The position numbers and the translations under genes are program-made. Source: Paraescarpia echinospica (Eukaryota > Annelida > Polychaeta > Sabellida > Siboglinidae). Taken from it: DNA of 64,000 bases. The stretch lies in contig CM034531.1 of NCBI GenBank assembly GCA_020002185.1, positions 89,306,288 to 89,370,287 of the forward strand, given 5' to 3'. The notes beneath the pieces are model-generated. The model made no database searches. It was not told the DNA's origin and saw only the letters and a program-made list of their open reading frames with translations. This document shows positions 1-13,204 of the stretch, in pieces. Each line of letters opens with the position of its first letter. The stretch's first letter is position 1.

Positions 1-180
1 AAAACAAAGATAGGAATTTGGAATGTGCGAACTGTGTACGATACGGGCAAGACCACGCAAGTAACAGTTGGAATGAGAGGAAATGGAATTCACATTTTAG
101 GAATCGGTGAATATAGGTGGACAGGTACGAGTGACCACAAAACACGAACAGGAAAGATAACTTTATTTTCTGGCGAAAAG
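1..180 (+). pseudogene. RTE-like LINE endonuclease fragment
   Basis: The reading frame opening the window contains GIWNVRTVYDTGKT, then GIHILGIGEYRWTG. This is the N-terminal pattern of the apurinic-type endonuclease of RTE-like non-LTR retrotransposons (WNVRT block, then the ISE-type block, here GEYRW). The conserved ISE glutamate region is altered and similarity ends near 180, before a short perfect foldback. The element continues to the left of the window or is truncated. It is a dead fragment; the clade assignment is from motif memory only. Confidence 0.6.
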
Positions 181-240
181 ATTGTCAGTAGTATATTGTG
201 TTCGCTTCAGTCCCCTTTTCAGCCAAATAGGGCGAAAGTT

Positions 241-277
241 GCCATTTTCTCCTATCTAAAAGATAGGAGAAAATGGC
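241..277. repeat. perfect 17-bp foldback
   Basis: The arm GCCATTTTCTCCTATCT (241-257) is followed by a 3-base loop AAA and its exact reverse complement (261-277). It sits just beyond the end of the RTE endonuclease similarity. It could be a mobile-element terminus or a structured RNA; nothing in the sequence decides. Confidence 0.85.
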
Positions 278-330
278 TCATAACACGGCTAATTTTTGCT
301 GTTTTCCAAAAAGTGTGACGTGCTTCACAG

Positions 331-2070
331 TAGAGGTCGTCACTATCGTTGCGTTATTTTCGGAGATGATGACGTCATGAAAATTCGTTTAGTCTATGTG
401 AGTGGGCCCCCATAGTTGCTGTCGTTAGCGGTAGATCGCGGTGTATGTGATGGTGGGCGTCCCAGATGGTCTCCTCCATCACACGCCACTCCAGAGAAAC
501 TCAAGCGTGGAAGGATAAGGGGTGTCACCGCCTACCGGAGGCGGTGACTGGATCGTGAGAAGATGTGTTATAAATGATTGATGACTTATGACAGAGGAGG
601 ATGTCTTTAATTGGTTGATATCCCAAGACCCTCCTCCCGTAGTCGTTGGTCAGTGATGGGACCGAGCGGTTTTATTAGTGAAGTCGAGTTTAGAATGAGG
701 AGTCATAATAAGGCGCGATTAATAAAACGTTTACGAAACTGACGAAGCGGTGTATATCCGACGGGGGTGTATACGGGAGGTGGAATACATATAGGGTGAT
801 GCTATAGTGGAACCCATATGTGTTTATTGATAGCCGTGGAAAGGTCAGTAATGTGTCGGCCTTTTGGGGTAGGGAGTGAAAAAGCGAAATCGTCTATTAA
901 ATCGTTATTTAGAAGTGCGTAGACGTTCGGCGTGTTTTAAAATTAATACAGGGTGTGGTTTTTATTGTAAGATATATATTATTATAAAGTCGGGACGTTC
1001 TGTGAAAATTCCTCCGCTAACTTAAAATCGACCTCTAATTATTTTTTTCGAGCGACCAGTGATCGTCGACCGTGCGCGCGCGCGCGCCAGCCGACGCATG
1101 TGTGTTATCACTCATGACGGCGGACTGTGGCATTAACTGGTCAATCAGGCGTAAAAACTGTACATGTTTCATAGACATTCACTGAATCCAGTCGTGCGGT
1201 ACAAGACAGCCTAATGTGATCAAAGCCAAATCCATTAAATTTAAAGACATATATGGAGCTCTCTATGGTAAAGCAAATAAGTGGATCAATAGAAGAGACA
1301 ACTTAGCAACAGAAGCAAAACGAGGTGTGGAACACCAAGAACGGTACACCATTTTCAGGATCACCAAACAGATTTGCGGAGGGCCACACACAGTAACCAC
1401 ACGCTTAATTATGTCCAGGCCACATTTTCATTTTCAGATACTAGACCTCAGACACCTTTCTACCTTTCACACAACATGCCTTCGAAATATCGTGAGAATA
1501 TTCTGGCCACAAAAATCTAAAACTGCCAACTGCTAAGAATAACCGTACAGAAGACAATGGAAATGGATCGGGTTTTTTCTGAGAAAGGAGTGTGACGGTA
1601 TACTGATCATAGGCACTAAGATGGACACCTTAAGGTAACAGAAAACGAGTAGGAAGACTGTGAAGAAAGAACTCAAATACATGTAAGCAGGGTTCAGACA
1701 GTAAAGAAAGTTGCAGACCGGAAAAGGTGGAGTCCCCTTTTTCTGCTGTGTGTTCAAGTGTGCACGAAGTGGATTAAGTAAGTAAGCAAGCAGACAACGA
1801 CGTTTCGTACACAATTGAATCATTGTGAAACTATCTAAGGGTGGCTAGAAGAAGGGTCAATGAATGTACAGTGCAGACTTGATACGAGCAAGTATACATA
1901 ATCTCTTAGGACGAAGCGCGGATGGACAATCCCAGTTCACGTACAAATAAAACTGTCACTGTCCCTTATTTTTTTATAACCGTTCTAAATTACAATAGGC
2001 TGTACATTTACCAATGTTATTAAATTGTTACGCATTTGGAATAATGAGTGACATATTTGTAGTAAATACG
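331..2070. other. intergenic, no supported gene
   Basis: Only short, unconvincing open frames occur. There is an alternating CG tract near 1073-1087 (Z-DNA-prone). Confidence 0.5.
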
Positions 2071-2101
<31 letters not shown>

Positions 2102-2104
2102 GTA
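2071..2104. repeat. (TA)n microsatellite
   Basis: About 13 consecutive TA units with minor interruptions. Just after it, CAGGGTGTCCCATAAGT (2105-2121) resembles the end of some mariner-type DNA transposons, but no transposase or partner end was found. Confidence 0.8.
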
Positions 2105-2619
2105 CAGGGTGTCCCATAAGTATGGAGTCATAGGAAAAATAAAAAGAACCGCCAGGGAATTTAAAATAATGAAAAATGGCAATACAATACAAATTCACCG
2201 AACGTCCTCAATGAGTCCACCATTGTTCCTGATACACAAATGCAAATCCATCAGCCATCAATTATGTGGCCGTTATATTATATTTCTATGACAGGACTAG
2301 GATCTTCCGGCATAAGTGTTCATATTTACGAAAACATAGAGTTTTGTGCTGGGGTGGATTAATTATTAGTTATCGTCCAAAGTGATCGCAGCACAACATA
2401 TTAAAATAACATTCTGAAGAAGTCATCCACGACATAGTTTTTGAAAAGGGTCGAGTTCGTATTTCACTGTCACTAATGTCAACTTGTCAGTCGTCTTCGA
2501 AACTCGGTTTTCGGCCGCGTCGTGACAACATGACTGATTAGACTGTTCTATAGCCAATATCGGAAGTTTTCACTCGTCACGTGCCCATATTGTTCCTTGT
2601 TCTTCACATTGCACGATAA

Positions 2620-3240
2620 TGTGTGTTTAAATGCAAGGAGTATAGTAAACAAAAGAAATGAACTAAACATTATGGTAGAAGATACTGACCCTCATATAAT
2701 AGGTATAACCGAATCCTGGACCACCACCGATATATCAGATGCCGAATTGGGATTGACAGGATATGTAATGTTTAGAAAAGATAGAATAGGAAGAAAGGGA
2801 GGTGGAGTTATTTTATATATTAAAGAATCTATCCAGGCTTATGAAATAAAATTAGAAAGAGAAGCAGATTGCAAAGAAGCTGTTTGGTGTAACATAGTTA
2901 CAGGAAACTCAACGTTAACAGTTGGGTTAGTTTATCGAAGTCCAAACATAAGCATAGAAGAGAATGAAAAAATACAAAACGCTATAAGGGAAGTGAGCAA
3001 ACGGGACTGTGTTATTATGGGGGATTTTAACCATGGGCATATAAAATGGAAATCTCTACAGAGTATGGGTAGTGAGGACCACAAGTTTTTAGTTTTAGTA
3101 CAAGGTAGTTTCCTTTCTCAACATGTGCTAGAACCAACCAGGGGAGAGAATGTGTTAGACTTAGTTTTGTCCTCACAGAATAAATTAGTTGACAATGTCA
3201 AGATACGAGAGCCACTAGGGAGTAGCGATCACAACCAGAT
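2620..3240 (+). pseudogene. CR1 ORF2 endonuclease part (copy 1)
   Basis: The frame encodes an AP-type endonuclease: NARSIVNKRNELN, then GITESW (catalytic Glu block), RKGGGVILYIKE, YRSPN, GDFNHGHI and SSDHNQI at the end (catalytic SDH). In LINEs this domain nicks target DNA to prime reverse transcription. The frame is broken exactly after CACAACCAGAT by the inserted element at 3241 and resumes in frame at 4803. The N-terminus is lost by 5' truncation. Confidence 0.9.
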
Positions 3241-4797
3241 TGTCACGGATTAGCGAGGTCTCCGTACACTAGATGGCTCAGTCTAGTAGGGTTCTTATAT
3301 ATCAAGGTCAACGCATATGAGAAGGAACAGTGATCGTGAACAAGCAACAAAGAACGAGGAAAATGTAATACTTTATTACAAGATATCTTCCTTTTGGTAA
3401 ATATCTCAATTAACAAAATAAACAAAATAAAGAAATCCCGTAACCAAATCTTAATAGAACATAATAAACAATAACACTGAATCTTTCGATTATCAAATTC
3501 CACTTCCTTTCTAAGGTGGATTATACCGCTATACGACCATACACTAGGCGCCAAGTGTTATCTAAGAATAACTCCCATAATATAACATCACAGTATAAGC
3601 TAGTCCTCGCGGACTCTCATTACAGTCATATGTTACAACACACACATATATTTATATATATGTGAATACTTCATGGGTAATAATACCTCACTTCAAAACC
3701 CACAGATAACTACTAATCATAATACAGCAAATAATAGATACGTTCAATCAGAAAATAAACATTTATACTGGGCTAGTCCCATCTCGAATATATACGAACG
3801 TTTGTTGAAGTCAACACGCCGAGCTCGGAACACAATTAGAACGGTGTATCTCGGGCGCACGAGTGATGATGCCGGGCACTTGACGATTGCCGTCGTACGC
3901 CGCGAATTCTGAAGTCGCGTCCGCACGGTCGCAAACGATTGCGAAGTCAGTTGAATACGTTCAACTGAAAGACGAAGCAGGGCAGTAGACGCTTACCGCC
4001 GGCCGCTACGAATTCGAACGAGAGGTCTTGTTTTGTCGCAAACGATCGAGAAGTCGGATGAACGGGTTCGCGCGAATGACGACGCCTGGCAGAATACGTT
4101 TACCGCCGGCCGCTACGAGTCGCATTCGGTCAAGCTTTCTGACGATATCGCTGTGAGACCGCTGTTCGAGGATGGCCCGTGCTGGGTGAGCGCGTCGCGA
4201 TTATCGCTCATCGACGCAAATACGTTGGGGCCGACCGGAACGTTGTCTCAAAGTACTGCTGACGTGGCGGCATGGTTTCTTCGAAGTTCGATCGAATAGT
4301 CACTCTGGACACTGAATATTACACACACACAAAAGCTTGGGAACGTAACCCACGTTAACGATTCCCCCCACGCTTTACGCCTTTCCTTGTCATTCTCTTG
4401 GCAGCAGGGCAACCTGTTTAGTTCAACCCTGGATCTGTCCCAGTCCTTCGCCAGCGCCCAGATAGCAAAATGGGTACAATAAACGTTTATATAAGCAGAC
4501 CTAATGACACATCATATGACAGGTTTCCATAATTTCTATTGGCTAATGTAATATACAATTCAAACTAGGCATTGTGGAACACCCTCTCTACGATTACAGT
4601 GAAACCACCTGCTTGCCTAGAAACACTAGCAACAGAATACCACGTTTCACTGAGCGCATCTGCAACCGAGTTGCTGTAATTACGTAACTAAGGCGGTTGG
4701 TTAACAATATGTCTATCTACTGGCTTGACCTTCCTCATTTATAAAATTAAACCTCAGGGAAGTAGATTAAACATTCAGAAATAGCAGAAATGCTACA
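3241..4797 (+). mobile_element. LTR-like insertion (probable solo LTR), 1557 bp
   Basis: The segment begins TGTCACGG and ends TGCTACA, so it has TG...CA ends as LTRs do. It is flanked by a 5-bp direct repeat CAGAT (3236-3240 and 4798-4802) that occurs once in the uninterrupted CR1 copies. Internally there is a TATATA stretch near 3296 and AATAAA at 4478. No gag, pol or transposase frame is evident; the short frames inside are not recognisable. A solo LTR fits best. A non-autonomous DNA element with 5-bp duplication is possible but no long terminal inverted repeat is visible. Strand is arbitrary. Confidence 0.75.
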
Positions 4798-4802
4798 CAG
4801 AT

Positions 4803-6972
4803 ACATTTTACCATCAAAGTAAAATCAGAAAGAAATAGTAAAAAGCAGTATAGGAGAAATTTCCACAAAGGAAGGTATAAGGACATGAGGAAATATTTAG
4901 CAAAGATAGACTGGAATAACACACTGCAAAATAAGACAGCAACAGAATGCTGGAATATATTAAAGAGTGAAATTAAGTGCATAGTCGACAAATCTGTACC
5001 CTTCAAAAAAAAAGGGAAACGGTCCAAAAAGAAACACTTATCGAAAGAAGCCATTAGAAAAATTAAGTATAAACAAATGATGTGGAAGTCATATAGATGT
5101 ACTGGAAATAATGAAGACTACAACAGTTATAAAGAAGCACTTAACCAAGCTACAGCTGAAATTAGAAATTCAAAGAGAAGCTATGAACAACAATTAGCTA
5201 GTAATATAAAACATGACAGCAAGAGTTTTTATGCATATGTTCGAAGCAAACAGAACGTTCAAGATAAGGTCTGTCCTCTAGAAGATAGTGCTGGAAATAT
5301 AATATCAGAGGGATTCTTAATGGCAGAAGACCTGAATGAGTACTTTAGTTCAGTGTTTACCAGAGAGGATATTAGTTCACTGCCAGTACCAGAGGCTAAG
5401 TTCAAGGGGGCAGATTCAGACTATTTAGGACAATTAATTGTAACCCCAGAAATGGTAGCTAAGAAAATAAGGGCTATGAAGGATAATAAATCACCTGGAG
5501 TGGATTGGATTCCGCCCAAACTACTATTGGAAATTGTAGAACAAATTAGCGTACCGCTTGCAACAGTTTTCAATTTGTCATTAGAAGAGGGAGTGGTTCC
5601 TTTAGAATGTAAAGAGGCAAACATTATACGGTTATTTAAAAAAGGTTCGAGAAACAAGTCGGAGAACTATAGACCAGTGAGTTTAACATCAGTGATTTGC
5701 AAATTATTAGAAAGATTAATTAAAGATCACATGGTGGATTTTCTTGTTATACAAAACTTGATCAACCCATCTCAACAAGGTTTTTTTAAAGCGAGGTCAT
5801 GCTTAACAAATATGTTATGTTTTTTGGAAGACATCACTAAATGGGTAGATGAGGGATCACCTGTAGATATCGTCTACTTAGATTTTCAAAAAGCTTTCGA
5901 CAAAGTACCACATCAAAGATTACTGCTGAAACTAAAGGCCCATGGCATAAGAAATGGTATAATAAACTGGATAGAACAATGGCTGATTGACAGAAGACAA
6001 CGTGTAGTAGTTGATGGGGAGGCTTCAAACTGGAAATCGGTATTGAGTGGGGTACCACAGGGATCAGTATTAGGACCTATATTATTCCTAATATATATCA
6101 ACGATTTGGATGATGAAATAACAAGCAAGGTGTTGAAATTTGCGGATGATACAAAAGTGTTTAGAAGGATTAAAAGTGATGGAGATAGACAGCATTTACA
6201 AGATGATCTTGACAGGTTGATCAAATGGTCTGAAAAGTGGCAAATGCTGTTCAATTTTGGGAAATGTAAATGCCTCCACACAGGACATGGGAAAGAAGAG
6301 GTAGAATATACAATGGGGGGTACTGTACTAAGTACTACTGTAAAAGAAAAGGACTCAGGGTTAACCATTAGTGCTGATATGAAGGTTTCAGAGCAGTGCG
6401 GAATTGCAGCTTCAAAGGGAAATCAAATCCTTGGATTAATTAGGCGAAACATAACGTATAAGGAAAAAGGGCTAATAATACCGCTGTACAAAACAATAGT
6501 TAGGCCTCATTTAGAATATTGTATTCAAGCGTGGAGGCCATGTCGCAGTCAGGACATAGATATGCTAGAAAGAGTACAGAGGAGAGCAACTAAAATTATA
6601 CCAAAACTGAGGGATCTTAGTTACGAAATACGCCTAAAAAAATGCGGTTTAACAACACTAGAGACCAGGAGATTGAGAGGAGATCAGATAGAAGTGTTTA
6701 AAATATTGAATGGTTATGACAATATTGATATAAATATATTTTTTTCAATTAAGAAAGATAGAAGGACTAGAGGACATGAAGTTACATTAGCAAAGGAGCA
6801 GAGTAGATTAGATATAAGAAAGTTTTCATTTTCACAAAGGACTGCAAATGAATGGAACAGATTATCTGCTGATTGTGAGGGTGCTAGTAGCGTGAATATG
6901 TTTAAAAATAAAATCGACACATACCTCAGACGGGCGGGATACACATTGATAAAAGGGTCGGACTCTCGATAA
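4803..6972 (+). pseudogene. CR1 ORF2 reverse transcriptase part (copy 1)
   Basis: This is the downstream part of the interrupted ORF2, open for more than 700 codons. It carries the reverse transcriptase blocks: FKKGSRNKSENYRPVSL, NPSQQGF, YLDFQKAFDKVPH, SGVPQGSVLGPILF and FADDTK (the catalytic YXDD box in its FADD form). The C-terminal CR1 region contains LEYCIQAWRP and MLERVQRRATK. The frame ends at TAA 6970-6972. No frameshift or internal stop is seen, unlike copies 2 and 4, so only the inserted element and 5' truncation inactivate it. Confidence 0.93.
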
Positions 6973-6996
6973 GCCAAAGGGCTTCCTTGTCCACCT

Positions 6997-7024
6997 GCCA
7001 CCTAGAGTTAATTCTCTGGGTGGC
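6997..7024 (+). other. CR1 3' terminal hairpin (copy 1)
   Basis: GCCACCTAGAG pairs with CTCTGGGTGGC across a TTAATT loop, an 11-bp stem with one T-G pair, directly upstream of the terminal ATCTTGTTAA repeats. It likely serves as the RNA feature recognised by the reverse transcriptase. The same structure is in copies 2, 3 and 4, and copies 2 and 4 carry a compensatory pair change. Confidence 0.75.
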
Positions 7025-7159
7025 AATCTTGTTAAATCTTGTTAACTATGAAATAGTTGATCATTATTCTTCATTTGACACGGCTCTCAATTGAATGTGT
7101 ATGCGGATATGCTATTGTTTACGTGTGGCGAAAAGACATGCGCAGTATGACATGCAGCG

Positions 7160-7234
7160 CCGGAAGTACGGGAGCGGTTAATTCAGGGTATTGTACATAA
7201 TCTATGATGAGTGTGACGACAAGTTATTACGTCA
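7160..7234 (+). promoter_or_regulatory. candidate promoter sites: ETS and bZIP
   Basis: CCGGAAGT (7160-7167) matches the ETS-family core. TTACGTCA (7227-7234) matches a CREB/ATF-C/EBP type site. Both lie within 150 bp upstream of the receptor start codon. ETS and bZIP sites are common in immune-cell promoters elsewhere, but short motifs occur by chance. No TATA box is evident at a proper distance. Confidence 0.3.
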
Positions 7235-7303
7235 CGCTAATCGTCTGTCACGTAACGTTAACTCGCCGCAATAATATGGAATCCAAACAATAAGTGCTAG
7301 AAG

Positions 7304-7361
7304 ATGCAGGATTGTTCGCTTCATCGTGGCTTCGTCATCTTTCTCTGCATAGTCGAAGCAG
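7304..7361 (+). CDS. Ig receptor exon 1: signal peptide
   Basis: ATG at 7304 (A at -3) opens a 19-codon frame, MQDCSLHRGFVIFLCIVEA, with a hydrophobic core (GFVIFLCIV) and a small residue at the end, as in a secretory signal peptide. It ends in phase 1 at a strong donor, G|GTACGT (7362). The next exon on this strand with phase-1 entry and a matching frame is the V-domain exon at 13855. The exon is too short for ordinary ORF calling; the call rests on signal-peptide shape, donor and phase. It probably heads the receptor gene, but whether it serves the long-tail or the tailless version is not resolved. Confidence 0.65.
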
Positions 7362-8860
7362 GTACGTATCAAGCAGACCTTTATAGTACGATGGCAGTGC
7401 CCACTGTCCACTAACTAAATCGTTGGTCAGAATACACATATTTATGTAATACATAAAATTAATGTTGTTCCTTATTTAGCAAGAGGGTTTACATTTTAGT
7501 CTAAAACAGGCAAGGTGATGTCAACTTGATAATTTTGAAATTTCGCCTTGTCTTTCAATACCCCGATTTCAAAATACATTCACAATTAATTTATATATAT
7601 TATTTCATTCTACCACTATCCCGGTAATTTCGTGTTTACAAGTATTATGGTCATTTTAAGAGTAGCTCGAAAAGTGATCTTGACATTACACTTATTGTGA
7701 AGGTCACACTGTTTCCAACAATTTGAAACCAAGTTAACAAGCTGTATGGTTATGAATGTTTATTTTTGCAAAAATACATATAATTAAGATAACATACTAT
7801 AACCATTTAACAACATTTTAATTAATTTAATAATTATGACATTGCGATTGCTATTGCCGCAATGTTCGACATTACATGTAGCCATTTTGAACCATTTGAC
7901 ATCTCTCTGTGGCTGCACGTATCTCCCCACCAAGTACAGAAACGAGTGCATTTGTTGACCAAAACATACTCATTAAGATGCAGTTGATTGCGATGCGTTA
8001 ACAAAACCTGGCTGTTTGATTCGCTGATGCCACTACCATTGGCATAACTCCCAATGGTTTCTATCCAGTTTTGTTTCCTCTTTGTTGTTACAGGAATTGA
8101 TTTCTTCACAAAAATATTCTTCTAGTACGTAAACACGTGACCGGATATTTTGTCAATTTGACACACGAAAAAATAACCATTTACCCAAATAGTATTGTTT
8201 TTTGTAACTTTTACATTTACTGACATTACTACTGACCATTATTAGCCACTTGGCATTTTCTCTAGGGGTGATACATAGATTTTCACACAGTCAACGTCCG
8301 TCAACTTGGACAACATAACACACACGACTTTACAGGATTGTCGAACAGTGTGGCCAGAAATGACCACTTGACCAATCGCTCAAACAGAACACATTGCAAT
8401 ATCCCCCAGAAAACATTTTTACTTAGTCCATGTCATCTAGTTACACAATGTTAAATTACAATCCATTATGAACTCCTCAACTAATCTGCAGTAAACATTT
8501 AACGCCAATGATCGTGATTTGCGACCGTTTCAGAAAACATACTTATCAATAATAATTTTTTTAAATTACTGATGAAGACATGAAAATATTATGTCAACTT
8601 CATGATAGAGCGCAACAGGTAACCAACACTATCCAAGTACAGCACAACTATTTGATGATCAACTGGACACAATTATACCAAACATTATACCAAAATGCCT
8701 TCTGTATGTGAAAAAATAACATTATAACACATATACTGTTGACTGTGTCATAAAGATAAACAGTGTGGCCAGAGAAGCAATACTTTGAACATCGCCAGGG
8801 AAGTGACACCTGTCTCAAAATGACCACTTGACCAGTTGCTCAATCAGAACACATTGCAAA
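7362..8860 (+). other. intron 1, first part; no gene seen
   Basis: This AT-rich sequence lies between the signal-peptide exon and LINE debris. A motif GACCACTTGACCA, followed at the same spacing by CAGAACACATTGCAA, occurs at about 8361 and 8821, a short direct duplication. A 91-codon minus-strand frame at 7834-8109 has no recognisable domain and is not called. Confidence 0.5.
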
Positions 8861-8879
8861 GGATAAACAAAAATACTAA

Positions 8880-10255
<1,376 letters not shown>

Positions 10256-10530
10256 TGAATCTTGATCCTCGATAGAATCATAAGTGATATGTTGACTTTC
10301 ATAAGACACATCCTCGCCATGCCTTCTTATTGAAATGGTTGTTTAAACACTAAAGATGGTGCATGCGACTTAGAGTCCAGTATATTCGCAGTTGCTGCCT
10401 TTGCAGGCTCGCTTTGACTCATGACCGCATCGTATGAGCTGGAATACAGTCTCATGAGCTAAGAATACTCCACCAACAACAGTGCGAGGAGATAGGGCTT
10501 TGTTGGCATGGTCTGTCTCCCATCCGAACT

Positions 10531-11424
10531 CTATATTAGGTTGAGGAGAAGGTCCGATTGTAGGGCCTCATACCATCGTGCAACCTGATAATGACATCTG
10601 AACACGTTCTGGATAAATTCCTGAGTAGTTGGTGAGAGAGAGCAAAGTTTGGAGGCAGACGGAGGACTCGTTCCCATTTTCAGCGCCCACATGCGCTGGC
10701 GGCACTCTGTCATTGAATCACATTTCAGCTTGTTACAACAACGTGCAACCATAACTGCAGTTGCCCCCGTCTTGTCTTGCTCCATATCGCCATCACCATT
10801 ACAGATAATGTCATCTCTTCTTTGCTGTTGATATGCCTTTCCAACTCCGTACGTGGCCGCCACACTATCACTTCCACTTATGGCAGGGCAAGAACCTGTG
10901 AGATGATACCGGAGTGCTTCTGTTGTTGGGATGTCAACATTTGTTCGGCCCTGGATGGAAGATTGTATGGTCATGGGACACTGCAGGTTATGGATTGCAT
11001 AACTGTGAAGAAGTAACACAAAAACATCCTTGTCATCAATCACGACGGAGACTCTTGCCTGTGGATCCTGGCCAATGAAAATGGCCTATTGGGTCATGAT
11101 GTAGTCTGCCTCCTTGCCTTGGAGGCCGACCAGACATTGAACAAACGTCTGGACTGAGCCCTTTGCAGGCCAACCAATTGTCTAGAGAGCAGCGGAGACA
11201 TCAATGACCACAGTAATCGGAGAGCCCAAAATCATCAATGCCACTAACACAGCAAGGTTATTCTTGAGCGTTGCTTTGCCGGTCGCCACTTTCTTGCTCC
11301 CATCTGGGTGGAACATGGAGGGTGGGTGTGCTACTAGCTCGGTCGACAATACTTGTGGTAAGTCGAAATCTATATTACTGACTACAAGATCGATGACTCT
11401 GGCATAGATGGCCTCCTGGTCCAA
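10531..11424 (-). pseudogene. PIN/FEN-like multicopy family pseudogene A
   Basis: Read on the minus strand from 11424, the fragment resembles an uncharacterised, repetitive metazoan family: KEADYIMTQ (EEAD-type block), then VVIDDKDVFVLLLHSY (usually DTDV), then SGSDSVAATYGVGKAY (usually GCDS...GIGK), and a C-terminal TTQEFIQNVFRCHYQVARW. The spaced acidic residues and GxGK turn recall PIN/FEN-type nucleases; that link is my inference. A TAG interrupts the frame just upstream of 11043 and the region before 11182 is in another frame, so it is a pseudogene. It has a relative at 44-45.5 kb. Confidence 0.6.
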
Positions 11425-13200
11425 AACTACTTTGTGCTCTCAGACAAGACTATGTTTTATTCTTGGAACAAAGGTCACCACGCGTTTGGAAAGCCTTAAG
11501 CTGCTCCTTGCCGATTGCATTACAGTGATAACTTTATGACAGATGCAGCATACTGTATAGCCAGAGCTCACACAGTTTGACCTACCAATGGTCTAGCCAT
11601 GGCATTATCAAGATTCTGGAGCCATAAATGATCTTTACCTTAGCCTAAGCATGTAACTTTGACCTTTAGGTGTACAGATGGTGTAAGTATTTGGATTCGT
11701 CATAACCAAACCTCCCATGAAAGAGGCTTTGATTTGCTTTGCTGCATCTTTAAAGTTAATTTTCTAAAACATTTTACGGTTTTCGAGACCTCAAGTTACC
11801 CTCATCTTGATCTATTTTACATGAAATTGCCTTTTAAGCATCGCCAACATACCCCCAGTGAAATCAATATACTGAAAAACATTATTTTCACAATAGCACT
11901 CTATCTCATATGGTTCCTTAGTTATCAATCAATCAATATGTTTATTTTCCAACACATATAATACAGATTATCGTAACAAAGACAGACCTTCCTTAGTTAT
12001 GATAATGTTATGGATTTTTGGCGTTTCGGCGGCCATTTTGGATTGATATGCATAGGTTAAGACATCAACTCCACGGCAGAAACGGATTAAGTGACTCCAA
12101 AAACCTATGTTTGGACTCCAAGATCGCCGTTATGCCTTATCTAGCGTTATCGCGGCCATCTTGTCAGCCATCTGGGATTTAAAAAGGCAAGTGGGTGTGA
12201 AGTCCACACCCAGTGGATTCTGTTATTTGATGACATGGACTAATAACAAATGCAAAGAAATTATTTTAGGGGGATATTGCAAGCTTTTTGGAAAATATGG
12301 CATTCTGCCACTGGACTATTGCAACATTCAATGAATCCCTCTAGTTAACTGCAGTTACAGAATCAACCCAGGACTATTTCTATAAATAATACTTAAACGT
12401 TTAAGCATAACACATTTCTATCAGAATAAAGAAGAACATCATCGGACCGGATGGTTTTCACTTTACATATTTCGCAGTGAATTTAGCTATTTTCGTTTCG
12501 ATTGCTGGTGTGCGCCCCCCCCCCCTCCTCCCATCCGCTGAGATCGTCATAGATATGTGAGAGTTGATTCTCATACCAGGCGTCGCTACCAAAAACTGGA
12601 TAGCAAAGCCATATTGATTGGGTCGCCAAAAGTTGCCAGTGACTGTCCGAACATTCAGTTGTGTATCTTGTTTGCCCGTGCGAGATGCATGCGAGACGAA
12701 CAACTTATGCTAAATGTTTCATGAATATGAAACGTCATGGGCTGTGATATCATACTGTTTTAAAATTCACGCGGCATTGCGTAAAATTTTTCGTCTCGCG
12801 TGCATCTGGTATGGGCAAATCATATTCTGCAAGATGCTGCGCCATATTTACTTTCGATTTGCAAGGGGTGTCCTTCTCTGCATCGATAAACGGAATCTGA
12901 GATTGCCCCACGTACAACAAGCAAGTTTAATACATGTTCACATTTATCATGTGTTTATGTTACACCTATTTATTTTATCATTATTCAATTAATCATTTAT
13001 CTTACAGTAATTTCACTGTTTAAAGATATGGGTCGCCAAGCACGTCTAGCGACTGTAATATACGATTACGTAACACCATTAATCGACGTCAGAGATTACA
13101 CTAGATGGCATGTGTTTCAATATCAAAATAATTTGGGGCGCACTCGTTACTTCATAGTAGCCATTGTTAGTATTGTTATCATTACCTTCACCATAGAGTT
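11425..13200. other. intronic, no supported gene
   Basis: It contains a diffuse repeat with GGCGGCCATTTTGGATT near 12028-12044. A relative occurs near 43712 (GGCGGCCATCTTGGATT). No exon with acceptable splice sites and domain was found. Confidence 0.45.
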
Positions 13201-13204
13201 TCGT

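Larger units (their letters stand above)
2620..7046 (+). mobile_element. CR1-type LINE, copy 1 (5'-truncated, interrupted)
   Basis: This is a 5'-truncated CR1-group non-LTR retrotransposon. Similarity to copy 4 begins around GTTTAAATGCAAGGAG (about 2620), so ORF1 is absent, and runs to a terminal direct repeat of ATCTTGTTAA units ending near 7046. A 1557-bp foreign segment (3241-4797) splits ORF2. Without it the frame is open from the endonuclease to the C-terminus, so this copy is probably young. The 3' end carries a hairpin at 6997-7024. It belongs to the same subfamily as copy 3. Its 3' end lies 258 bp upstream of the receptor signal-peptide ATG. Confidence 0.93.

Noticed and set aside
2103..2300. 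Mariner-type terminal sequence (CAGGGTGTCCCATAAGT)
   Set aside because: No transposase frame and no matching inverted end were found.
3673..4299. Short frames inside the LTR-like insertion
   Set aside because: No recognisable domain and no support beyond being open.
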